Shown one piece after another: positions 9,366 through 19,336 of a DNA stretch of 62,033 nt (within the stretch, counting starts at the first letter, position 1; the number at the start of each line of letters is the position of its first letter). The position numbers were made by a program, and so were the translations under genes. The stretch is from Limimonas halophila (GTDB taxonomy: Bacteria; Pseudomonadota; Alphaproteobacteria; Kiloniellales; Rhodovibrionaceae), in contig NZ_FNCE01000011.1 in the NCBI RefSeq assembly GCF_900100655.1, positions 1-62,033 of the forward strand, written 5' to 3'. The notes beneath the pieces were generated by a model. The model saw only the letters and a program-made list of their open reading frames with translations. It made no database searches and was not told where the DNA came from.

Positions 9366-9891
9366 GGCACCACCTCTTTACCTTAAGAACAATACCCAGT
9401 ATATGTACGACAATGAATATATCAAATTGATTTTGATTAATTCGATCAAATGGAGTTCGTTATTCAGTGTCTTAATGATCAACCTCAAGTTGAAGTGTGG
9501 CTGGAATGTTATAAAAATTTTGTGCTGCATTTTTTGTGTTTTGGGCGGAGGTAAGGGGTCGAGGCCGCATGCGCTGTGATCCTCGAACGACATCAACGTT
9601 TGAAAACCACCGCCGGCCGGGCGTGCTGCGTCGGAGCAGCTCGTCTGCGATGCTGTGTTACCGTATAACAAGTATTTCGATGGGGCTGGACGCGCGTTGA
9701 GTGCAACGGCGTGGCGCTCGGACGCGTCATGGTTTGCGGGGCGGTCGCGGTCGGTGTGCGAAAGAATGAGATGCGGACCACATGGCCCGTGGAGGTGCCG
9801 AAGCGCGCCATACGACCTCCATCACGTCCCCTTTTGTCCGGCTTCTGGGCCGCGGCGTTGACCCGACGCCGCGGTCCTTTGCGTGCGGCGA
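9366..9891. other. AT-rich upstream region of the modular gene plus repeat copy 2
   Basis: 526 bp without a supportable gene. Bases 9380-9540 are strikingly AT-rich compared with everything around them and must hold the promoter of the minus-strand gene that starts at 9365; I cannot pick a single confident -35/-10 pair. The second 69-bp repeat copy fills 9817-9885. Short reading frames here lack coding signs. Confidence 0.5.
9817..9885. repeat. 69-bp direct repeat, copy 2
   Basis: Identical to 7454-7522. On the minus strand it begins six bases after the stop codon of the XRE regulator, so its internal hairpin may serve as that gene's 3' end. This copy could be the original and copy 1 a duplicate created when the cassette was inserted or duplicated. 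Confidence 0.9.
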
Positions 9892-10362
9892 TCAACTGGC
9901 GTTGCGCTGCCGCTCGGATGGGCGCGCCCCGGCATTCTGGCCGGAATGGTCGCCGTCGCCGTCCTCCGGCGCCGAGGGATCGGTCTTGGCGTGCCGCGCC
10001 GCTTCCGCGTCCAGGCCGCGCAGGAGCCCGATCACGGCACTGCGCACTCGCGGGCTGGGGATGTGCTGGAAGTGGCGCACCAGTTCCATGCTCTGGCGGT
10101 TGACGGCCGCGCGCGTATCCGGGCCTTTGTGCTGGGTCGCGGCGTCGGTGAAGTGGCTGACCGGGGTGTCCAAGACCTCCGCGATGCGGACCAGGCGGTC
10201 CACCGGCAGGCGGTTCTTGGCCGTCTCGTATTTCTGGATCTGCTGCAGCGTCACGCCCACGTGGCGCGCCAATTGGGTCTGTGACAAGCCGCGATCGAAC
10301 CGGCGGGCGCGAATGCGCTCGCCGATGGACCGCATGATCTCGCGTGTGCGCTCGTCCATCAT
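9892..10362 (-). CDS. XRE-family transcriptional regulator (alphaproteobacterial PhrR/PraR-like group)
   Basis: 156 residues from ATG 10362 (MMDERT; the frame is open further upstream, but that extension is Arg-rich and unlike the family). The helix-turn-helix occupies roughly residues 12-70: IGERIRARRFDRGLSQTQL, then GVTLQQIQKYETAKNRLPVDRL, then IAEVLDTPVSHF. The QxIQKYExGxNR pattern is typical of a group of alphaproteobacterial regulators that includes PhrR and PraR. The tail is hydrophilic and probably disordered. It is a cytoplasmic DNA-binding protein; target genes cannot be told from the neighbours. The 69-bp repeat follows its stop codon directly. Confidence 0.85.
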   Translation of the reverse strand: MMDERTREIMRSIGERIRARRFDRGLSQTQLARHVGVTLQQIQKYETAKNRLPVDRLVRIAEVLDTPVSHFTDAATQHKGPDTRAAVNRQSMELVRHFQHIPSPRVRSAVIGLLRGLDAEAARHAKTDPSAPEDGDGDHSGQNAGARPSERQRNAS

Positions 10363-10709
10363 CACCGGGGCATGTTCATCGTGACCCCCCACATTGCCCA
10401 CCCATGGCAAGATGAACGGCGAGTCCGCGAGGTCAAGCGCGATCGCGACCACGGCTTCGTGATCGCTGCTTCTCGCACCATCACTGCCGCCGATTTGGCG
10501 TCGACACCGCATCCACCGGCATAACACACGGTGAATTCAGGCACGCACCCGGTGTGGATTGCGTCGAACGATAGAAATTAGATCCCGGCTTATACGCGCG
10601 ATGGTAGTGTGAACAGTCGGGGTATGATTCGGCCGTGTGGGGGTCCGGCGGAAAAGCGGCGCGTGCCGTACGGCCGCGCCGCTTCCTTCCGGGACGCCGG
10701 CGGGCGTGG
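10363..10709. other. Intergenic region between the XRE regulator and the exported protein gene
   Basis: 347 bp that hold the promoter of the XRE gene and the terminator at 10652-10684. Nothing else with clear structure or coding signs is visible. Confidence 0.45.
10652..10684 (-). terminator. Terminator-like hairpin of the exported protein gene
   Basis: AAGCGGCGCG (10654-10663) and CGCGCCGCTT (10675-10684) form a 10-bp stem. Read on the minus strand the second arm runs into TTTTCC, a short T tract, shortly after the stop codon of the gene ending at 10710. Confidence 0.65.
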
Positions 10710-11480
10710 TTACGGCTCGATGGCGAAGGTGGTGCGGTCCAGGCCGGTCATGCCGGACTTGGGATCGTAGGCGTAGACGGTGGCCGAATAGCCGCCGGGG
10801 GTTTCCAGCTTCACGTCGGCGGCGAACTGGCTGGCCGAGCCGTCGTATTTCAGGGGCACCTCGCGCAGCTTTTCGCCGCCGCGCTTGAGAATGGCCGCGA
10901 CCTCGTAGCGCTCGGCGTCCCAGGTGCCGCCGGGTGTGATCGGGCAGCCGCACATCATGCGCACGTTGGCGTGGAGCGTGACCGTGGCGGGGGTGCCCTT
11001 CATCTCGGCGTGGGCGCCCGGCTCCAGCACGTCCACGACGAAGCCCGGCATGGTCAAGCGCCAGGCGTCGCCGGCCGTGATACCCTTGCCCGGCACGACC
11101 CACTGCGTCGCCGAGACGGTGTTGGCCGACTGCTCCTGGGCGAGCGGGCCGTGCGCCGTCACGCGGATCTTCGTGGGGTCCTGCAGGTCCAGGGTGGTGC
11201 TGTACTGCGCCGCGCCTTCCGTCGACAACTGCGCGCCACGCTTGTGGGCCGTGCGCATGATGCGGTCGGTGTCGCCCGTCCCGCCGCTGGTGACGCCGGT
11301 GTCGAGCACCTCGCCCGTCCGGGCGTTCTCCAGGGTGATCTGCACGCCGCCCATGCTGGAGCCGATGAACTTGGCGCCCTGGCTGATGACGTGGACCGTG
11401 ATCGGGGTCTCCGCGGCCGCGGCCGGGCTCGCCATCAGGGCGAGCGCCGCGGCGGATGCGATGGTGTGTTTGAGCCGCAT
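10710..11480 (-). CDS. Exported protein of unknown function
   Basis: 256 residues from ATG 11480, which has AGGAGAGGAACC just upstream. Residues 1-23 form a signal peptide (IASAAALALMASPAAAAE, cleavage after AAA). The mature protein is beta-rich, with phrases such as ITVHVISQGAKFIGSSMGGVQITL and YSATVYAYDPKSGMTGLD that suggest one or two immunoglobulin-like sandwiches, and a Cys pair MMCGCP near residue 172. It is likely periplasmic. I do not recognise the family. It is divergent from argD and transcribed alone, with a hairpin terminator behind it. Confidence 0.7.
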   Translation of the reverse strand: MRLKHTIASAAALALMASPAAAAETPITVHVISQGAKFIGSSMGGVQITLENARTGEVLDTGVTSGGTGDTDRIMRTAHKRGAQLSTEGAAQYSTTLDLQDPTKIRVTAHGPLAQEQSANTVSATQWVVPGKGITAGDAWRLTMPGFVVDVLEPGAHAEMKGTPATVTLHANVRMMCGCPITPGGTWDAERYEVAAILKRGGEKLREVPLKYDGSASQFAADVKLETPGGYSATVYAYDPKSGMTGLDRTTFAIEP

Positions 11481-11712
11481 GGTTCCTCTCCTGTCGCCGT
11501 CTTGGTTCGTTCGGGGCCGGCGGTGCGGGGCGAACCGGTCCCGGTAACGCGCATGTGGTGCCACCATCCGTCCTGTTCGCGGGCACGGTCGCGCGACGCA
11601 TTGTCGCTGCGAAACCGCGAATTGACAGGCCCACGTGCGAACGCTTTGTTTCCCCCTTTCATGCCCGGTCGATGCATCCGGGCCACCACCCGTGGATAGG
11701 GGACGCCGCGAC

Positions 11713-12897
11713 GTGACCGACGCGCTCATGCCCACCTATGCCCGTGCCGACGTCGCCTTCGAGCGCGGCGAGGGCGCCTACCTCCAGGCCGAGGACGGGT
11801 CCTGGTACCTGGACTTCGGCACCGGCATCGCCGTCACCGCCCTGGGCCACGCGCATCCGCACCTGGTGGAAGCGCTGACCACCCAGGCGGAGAAGCTGTG
11901 GCACGTCTCCAACCTCTACCGCATTCCCGCCAGCGAGCGCCTGGCGGAGCGGCTGACGGCGAACAGTTTCGGCGAGCGGGTTTTCTTCTGCAACTCGGGT
12001 GTCGAGGCGTTCGAGGGCGCGGTCAAGATCGCCCGCCGCTACCACCACAGCGTGGGCAACAGCGAGCGCTACCGCGTCATCACCTTCGAGCAGGGCTTCC
12101 ACGGGCGCTCGCTCGCCGGCATCTCCGCCAGCAGCGGCGCCAAGCTGCGCGCCGGCTTCGAGCCGCTGACGCCCGGCTTCGACCAAGTGCCCTTCAACGA
12201 CGCCGAGGCGGCGCGCGCGGCCGTCACCGGGGAAACCGCCGCGGTCATGCTGGAGCCGGTGCAGGGCGACGGCGGCATCCGCCCCGCCGATCCACAGTTC
12301 CTGCGCGAGGTGCGGCGCATCTGCGACGAGCACGGCCTGCTGCTGATCGCCGACGAGATCCAGTGCGGCATGGGGCGCACGGGCGCGCTCTTCGCGCACC
12401 AGTGGGCCGGTATCCGCCCCGACGTCATGGCGCTCGCCAAGGGCATGGGCAGCGGCTTCCCCGTGGGCGCGGTCGTCGCCACGCTGGAAGCGGCGCAGGG
12501 CATGACGCCGGGCACGCACGGCAGCACCTTCGGCGGCAACCCGCTCGCCATGGCCGTGGGCAACGCCGTGCTCGACGTCATGCTGGAGGACGGCTTCCTG
12601 GCGAACGTCCGCACCACGGGCGCACGCCTGCGTGAGGAGCTGGACGCGCTGGCGCGGCGCCATCCCGAGCTGATCCGGCAGGTGCGCGGCAGCGGCCTCA
12701 TGCTCGGCCTGCAGGCGCAGGGCAGCAACCTCGACCTCGTCAACGCCTTCCGGGCTGAGGGGCTGCTGACGGTGCCGGGCGGCGACAACGTCGTGCGCGT
12801 GCTGCCGCCGCTCATCATCACCGACCACCACATCGACGACGGCCTGGCACGCATGGACCGCGCGTGCCAGCGCCTCGCCGCAACGGAGCCGAGATGA
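11713..12897 (+). CDS. argD: Acetylornithine aminotransferase
   Basis: 394 residues from GTG 11713 (VTDALMPTYARADVAFERG), chosen because AGGGGA lies upstream and the sequence then matches the usual alphaproteobacterial ArgD N-terminus; ATG 11728 is the alternative. It is a class-III PLP aminotransferase: GVEAFEGAVKIAR in the cofactor region, ADEIQCGMGRTG, and the Schiff-base Lys243 in MALAKGMGSG. It converts N-acetylglutamate semialdehyde and glutamate into N-acetylornithine and 2-oxoglutarate in arginine synthesis, and may also serve lysine synthesis as DapC. Its stop codon overlaps the start of argF (ATGA), so the two are translationally coupled. Confidence 0.95.
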   Translation: MTDALMPTYARADVAFERGEGAYLQAEDGSWYLDFGTGIAVTALGHAHPHLVEALTTQAEKLWHVSNLYRIPASERLAERLTANSFGERVFFCNSGVEAFEGAVKIARRYHHSVGNSERYRVITFEQGFHGRSLAGISASSGAKLRAGFEPLTPGFDQVPFNDAEAARAAVTGETAAVMLEPVQGDGGIRPADPQFLREVRRICDEHGLLLIADEIQCGMGRTGALFAHQWAGIRPDVMALAKGMGSGFPVGAVVATLEAAQGMTPGTHGSTFGGNPLAMAVGNAVLDVMLEDGFLANVRTTGARLREELDALARRHPELIRQVRGSGLMLGLQAQGSNLDLVNAFRAEGLLTVPGGDNVVRVLPPLIITDHHIDDGLARMDRACQRLAATEPR

Positions 12898-13811
12898 CCC
12901 GGCCCAAGCACTTCCTCGACCTGGACCGCTTCGACAGCGCCACGCTGCGCTGGATGCTGGACACCGCCCGCGCCATCAAGAACGGCGCCACCCCGCCGGG
13001 CGGCCCGGCGCCGCTGGCGGGGCGCACGCTGGCGATGCTGTTCGAGAAGCCGTCGACGCGCACGCGCCTATCCTTCGAGGTGGGCGTGCGCCAGCTCGGC
13101 GGCGCCGCCTCGGTGCTGGAGCCCGGCTCGATGCAGCTCGGCCGCGGCGAGACCATCGCCGACACCGCGCGTGTGCTCTCGCGCTACGTCGACGCGGTCA
13201 TGCTGCGCACCACCAGCGAGGCCAATCTGCTGGAGTTGGCCGAGCACGCCGGCATCCCGGTCATCAACGGCCTCACCGACCGCACGCACCCGTGCCAGCT
13301 CATGGCGGACGTGCTGACGGTGGAGGAGCACGTGGGCCCGATCGCGGGCAAGACGGTTGCCTGGTGCGGCGACGGCAACAACATGGCGACCAGCTGGCTG
13401 CACGCGGCGGCGCGCTTCGGCTTTGAGCTGCGCCTGGCCTGTCCCGAGGGCCTGGAACCGCCCGCGGACGTGGTGGCCTGGGCGCGCCAGGAAGGCGCCG
13501 GCGTCGTCGTCACCCACGACGTGAACGAGGCCGTCACCGGCGCCGACGCCGTGGTCACGGACGTCTGGGTGTCCATGGGCGCCGATCCCGGCGAGAGCGA
13601 GCGCCGGCACAACGCGCTGCGCCAGTACCAGGTGGACGCGTCGGTCATGGCCCGGGCCGCGGACCACGCCATCTTCATGCACTGCCTGCCCGCCCACCGC
13701 GGCGACGAGGTGACGGCAGAAGTGATCGACGGCGAGCGCTCCGTGGTCTGGGACGAGGCGGAGAACCGCTTGCACGCCCAGAAAGGGATTCTGCTTTGGT
13801 GTCTGACGTAA
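12894..13811 (+). CDS. argF: Ornithine carbamoyltransferase
   Basis: 305 residues. Carbamoyl-phosphate binding motif STRTR occupies residues 54-58, followed by the HPCQ motif in DRTHPCQLMADV and the ornithine-side HCLPAHRG motif near the C-terminus. The enzyme makes citrulline from ornithine and carbamoyl phosphate in the cytoplasm, the step after ornithine formation that starts with its neighbour argD. The start ATG overlaps the argD stop by four bases. The last 13 bases overlap the start of hslO, so argD-argF-hslO read as one operon. Length and motifs are fully normal. Confidence 0.97.
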   Translation: MTRPKHFLDLDRFDSATLRWMLDTARAIKNGATPPGGPAPLAGRTLAMLFEKPSTRTRLSFEVGVRQLGGAASVLEPGSMQLGRGETIADTARVLSRYVDAVMLRTTSEANLLELAEHAGIPVINGLTDRTHPCQLMADVLTVEEHVGPIAGKTVAWCGDGNNMATSWLHAAARFGFELRLACPEGLEPPADVVAWARQEGAGVVVTHDVNEAVTGADAVVTDVWVSMGADPGESERRHNALRQYQVDASVMARAADHAIFMHCLPAHRGDEVTAEVIDGERSVVWDEAENRLHAQKGILLWCLT

Positions 13812-14764
13812 GCGCGGCCGGCGGCGCGGCGCCCGCGGGCGACGATCTCGCCCTGCCGTTCACCCTGGAAAGCTCCGGCGTGCGCGGCCGGCTGGTGCGG
13901 ACGGGTCCGGTGGTGGACGCCATCCTCACCCGCCACGCCTATCCCGCCCCCGTGGCGCGCCTGCTGGGCGAGATGCTGGCGCTGGCGGGGCTGATGGCGT
14001 CGATGCTGAAGTACGACGGCATCTTCACGCTCCAGGCCTCGGGCGACGGCCCGGTGTCGATGGTCGTGGTCGACTACATGTCCGACGGCGCGGTGCGCGG
14101 CTACGCCAGCGTCGACGAGGACCGCCTGCCGGCCGACGACGCCGCGATGGTGGAGGAGAACGCCGACGTCCTGAAGTTGATGGGCCAGGGGCATCTGGCG
14201 TTCACCCTCGACCAGGAGGGCACGGCCGAGCGCCAGCAGGGCATCGTCGAGCTGAACGGGCGCACGCTCGCGGGCTGCCTGCAGCACTACTTCCAGCAGT
14301 CGGAACAGGTGGCCTCCAGCCTGCGCCTGGGCGCGGCGCGCGTGCGGGCGAACGACGGCACGACCGGCTGGCGCGCCGGGGGGCTGATGATGCAGCGCCT
14401 GCCCGAGGAGGCGGGCGCGCGCGACCTCGCCGGCGTGGACGCCGAGGACGACTGGCGGCGCGCGGTCGTGCTGATGGCCAGCGCCACGCGCGAGGAGCTG
14501 TGCGATCCGGACCTGAGCGCCAACCAGCTGCTCTACCGCCTGTTCCACGAGGAGGGCGTGCGCGTCTACCAGCAGCACACGCTGGCGGACTCTTGCCGCT
14601 GCTCGCGCGAGAAGGTCGCCAACGTGCTCACCAAGATGGACCCCGGGGAAGTCGAGTCCATGAAGCTCTCGGACGGCTCCATCGAGGTCACCTGCCAGTT
14701 CTGCAACCGCATGTACCACTTCACCGACGCGCAGGTCGGCGAGCTGGCCGCGAATGCGGGGTGA
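13799..14764 (+). CDS. hslO: Hsp33 redox-regulated chaperone
   Basis: About 321 residues from GTG 13799 (a TTG at 13796 is also possible), with GAAAGGGA in the end of argF as ribosome binding site. The zinc centre that switches the chaperone is intact: Cys266 and Cys268 in SCRCS, then Cys299 and Cys302 in CQFC. Known Hsp33 is a cytoplasmic holdase that is inactive with zinc bound and turns on when peroxide or hypochlorite plus heat oxidise these cysteines. Placing hslO at the end of the argDF operon is common in this class as far as I recall. Confidence 0.95.
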   Translation: MSDVSAAGGAAPAGDDLALPFTLESSGVRGRLVRTGPVVDAILTRHAYPAPVARLLGEMLALAGLMASMLKYDGIFTLQASGDGPVSMVVVDYMSDGAVRGYASVDEDRLPADDAAMVEENADVLKLMGQGHLAFTLDQEGTAERQQGIVELNGRTLAGCLQHYFQQSEQVASSLRLGAARVRANDGTTGWRAGGLMMQRLPEEAGARDLAGVDAEDDWRRAVVLMASATREELCDPDLSANQLLYRLFHEEGVRVYQQHTLADSCRCSREKVANVLTKMDPGEVESMKLSDGSIEVTCQFCNRMYHFTDAQVGELAANAG

Positions 14765-14849
14765 GGCGGACGAGCCGCCCGCTTGATGCGGCGCGGCGCG
14801 CGGCCCATCCTGCGGGCGCGCGCCCTGATCCAGCCGGAGTACCACCGCG

Positions 14850-15440
14850 ATGACCGCGATCCGCGCCGCGCTCGCCAGCCTTATGGTGCTGGCGCTGGCC
14901 GCCTGCACGATGAACCCGCCGTCCGGGGACTTCCCCGTGCCGCGCTACACGGACGAGCCGCCGGTGCGGCTGGACGTTGCGGACATCCGCGTGGAGCAGC
15001 GCTACCAGCCGCCCATGGAAGCGCCCAACGTCGAGCACGAGGCACCCGTCAGCCCGGCCGATGCGGCCAAGCAGTGGGTCCAGGACCGCCTGCGCGCGGC
15101 CGGGACGCAGGGCTCGGCCACGGTCGTCATCTCGCAGGCCGCGATCGTGCGCGAGAAGCTGGAAACGAAGGAGGGCATCTCCGGCTTCTTCACCAGCGAA
15201 CCGGCGGTGCGCTACACGGGTGACCTGGAGATCGCGGTGAAGATGCGCCGGCCGAACCGCGACGGCTCGGTGCGCATCACGGCGTCGCGCTCGACGGCCA
15301 CGCAGGAAGGCGCCTCGCCGCACGAGCGCGATAGCGCCCTGCACGGCCTCGTCACCAAGCTGATGGACGACGCAGGCGCGCAGCTGGCGGAAACCCTGAA
15401 GGCCAACACGGGCGGCTTCGTCGTTTCCGGCGCCCGGTAG
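14850..15440 (+). CDS. Conserved lipoprotein of unknown function
   Basis: 196 residues. The N-terminus is a lipoprotein signal with lipobox LALAAC, so Cys19 should be lipidated; the residue after it is Thr, not Asp, consistent with outer-membrane sorting. The rest is a soluble domain with repeated beta and helix segments and a central TVVISQAAIVREKLETKEG. I do not recognise a named family, although similar lipoproteins occur in Rhodospirillales. It follows hslO by 85 bp and ends 8 bp before the converging XRE-cupin regulator. Confidence 0.75.
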   Translation: MTAIRAALASLMVLALAACTMNPPSGDFPVPRYTDEPPVRLDVADIRVEQRYQPPMEAPNVEHEAPVSPADAAKQWVQDRLRAAGTQGSATVVISQAAIVREKLETKEGISGFFTSEPAVRYTGDLEIAVKMRRPNRDGSVRITASRSTATQEGASPHERDSALHGLVTKLMDDAGAQLAETLKANTGGFVVSGAR

Positions 15441-15448
15441 GGCGGTTG

Positions 15449-16060
15449 TCAGGTGCGCGCCTTCGCCTGCACCAGCAGCAGGCGCACGGGCGCGCGCACG
15501 ACCGCTTCCGGCGCGTGGTCCACCTCGGCGTCCAACGCCAGGCAGTCCGTTTCCCGGAGTCGGAAGGATTGCTCGCCGTGGCGGTAGACCAACTCGCCGG
15601 CGAGCACTTGCACAAAGGCCGTGCCGGTGTCGGCCGGGATGTCGGCGGCCGCGCCGTGGTTCGGGATGGTGACGACCACAGGCTCCATCGCCACGCCGCG
15701 CCCCGCGACATGGGCCAGCAGCCGCGTGTCGGCGCCGTGACGCCCGTCGGTCAGAACCCGCTCGGCGGGGATGTGCACGGCCGTGCAGCGGTCGTCGATG
15801 CCGGCGAAGAGGGCGCTCACCGAGAGGTTCAGGGCCCGGGCGAGCGCCCCCACCGTGGTCAGCGAGGGCGAGGTCGCGCCGTTCTCGATCTTCGACAGCA
15901 TGCCGGGCGACAACCCGGCGGCCCGCGCCACGTCGCTAACGGTGCGGTTGAGCTGGGTGCGGTAAAGGCGGACCTGCCGCCCGACGGCGCGTTCGAGCCG
16001 GTCGTCGTCCAACTCGGCCGCGGCCGTCGCGGCCGGGGTGGGGGAAGGCTGTTGTTGCAT
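15449..16060 (-). CDS. XRE-cupin family transcriptional regulator
   Basis: 203 residues from ATG 16060. A helix-turn-helix at about residues 25-80 (VGRQVRLYRTQLNRTVSDVA, then GLSPGMLSKIENGATSPSLTT) is fused to a C-terminal cupin barrel of about 75 residues (FVQVLAGELVYRHGEQSFRL). This two-domain design is the usual one for regulators that sense a small ligand in the cupin, for example those of amino-acid, polyamine or sulfonate metabolism. The gene is divergent from metK with 385 bp between them. Control of metK is possible but nothing in the sequence proves it. Confidence 0.88.
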   Translation of the reverse strand: MQQQPSPTPAATAAAELDDDRLERAVGRQVRLYRTQLNRTVSDVARAAGLSPGMLSKIENGATSPSLTTVGALARALNLSVSALFAGIDDRCTAVHIPAERVLTDGRHGADTRLLAHVAGRGVAMEPVVVTIPNHGAAADIPADTGTAFVQVLAGELVYRHGEQSFRLRETDCLALDAEVDHAPEAVVRAPVRLLLVQAKART

Positions 16061-16445
16061 TGTGGTCGGCCGGTCCCGTTCCGCGGTCCAGATGGCGTGC
16101 GGATTTCCCACGCCGGATAGGGCTTCATACCATTGCGCGCGGCCCACGCCTTCCCCATTGCGTGCATGACGCGTATGCGGAAATATGAACAACCTTATGG
16201 CTGCATTTGAGTGAGATTCGGTGTGTCTGTGGGCGTCATCCGCCTTGTGGGCCGACGCATCGCCTGAAAGATGGGCCGGGTTTTCCACAAATGCTTGTCC
16301 GGGTGAAGGCCTTGACCCGATCCCGTGTTGAGTCCACCTATCGGCGCCAGTCGCGGCCGTCCGCGGGGATGGCGCGCGAGCGACGCATGCCTGCATTCGC
16401 TGGCCAGCCCGCCGTCACCGGAAGATCGCACGGGAGCTTGCCGTC
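16061..16445. other. Divergent intergenic region between the XRE-cupin gene and metK
   Basis: 385 bp. The centre (16180-16230) is AT-richer and should hold both promoters. I looked for SAM and SAH riboswitch cores and saw none that I could support. No coding signs. Confidence 0.45.
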
Positions 16446-17621
<1,176 letters not shown>

Positions 17622-17624
<3 letters not shown>

Positions 17625-17799
17625 AGCAGATCGCCGTAAAGCAGAATCAGCTTGTTCGGGATGACACGCCCACGCCACCGTGGCCGCCCCGGCGTGATTC
17701 TGCTTGCTCGTGCGTGAATCTGCTCGCACTGGAAAAACACGGACCTATCGTGAGGTTTTCGGCGTTCTCGGCCAACACGATTTTATGCACGATGCTCTG
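17622..17799. repeat. MITE-like element, copy A
   Basis: Begins TAGAGCAGATCGCCGTAA and ends GCACGATGCTCT, with short terminal inverted repeats AGAGCA/TGCTCT. Two nested stems lie in its first half: GAGCAGAT with ATCTGCTC, and an inner GCAGAATCA with TGATTCTGC. Copy B at 22054 has different bases in the inner stem that still pair, which supports a conserved RNA or DNA fold. This copy carries about 35 extra bases in the inner loop. Confidence 0.85.
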
Positions 17800-17834
17800 A
17801 CGGCGCAGGCCACCCCCATCGAAACGAGGACCGG

Positions 17835-19133
<1,299 letters not shown>

Positions 19134-19156
19134 TTCAGAGCCTGTATCAGGCCCGG

Positions 19157-19194
19157 AGGCCGCGGCGTTCGCCATGAGCGCCGCGGCCTTTTTT
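19157..19194 (+). terminator. Rho-independent terminator of ahcY
   Basis: AGGCCGCGGCG and CGCCGCGGCCT form an 11-bp stem around an 11-base loop, followed by six T. It is the clearest plus-strand terminator in the left half of the window. Confidence 0.92.
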
Positions 19195-19336
19195 CGCTTT
19201 TGCGCCGGCGAATCGGCCGGCCGCCCGTTGCCCGGTTGGGTAACGTTTTGTAAACTTTTCCGCTGTGGACGGATCATCCGGGGGATGAGGTGGCGGCGTC
19301 CCGCCGACTGCGCCGCATCGCGGGGATGGGCGGACC

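Noticed and set aside
16061-16445. SAM or SAH riboswitch ahead of metK
   Set aside because: None of the conserved cores I know for these classes could be found; I saw no supportable fold.
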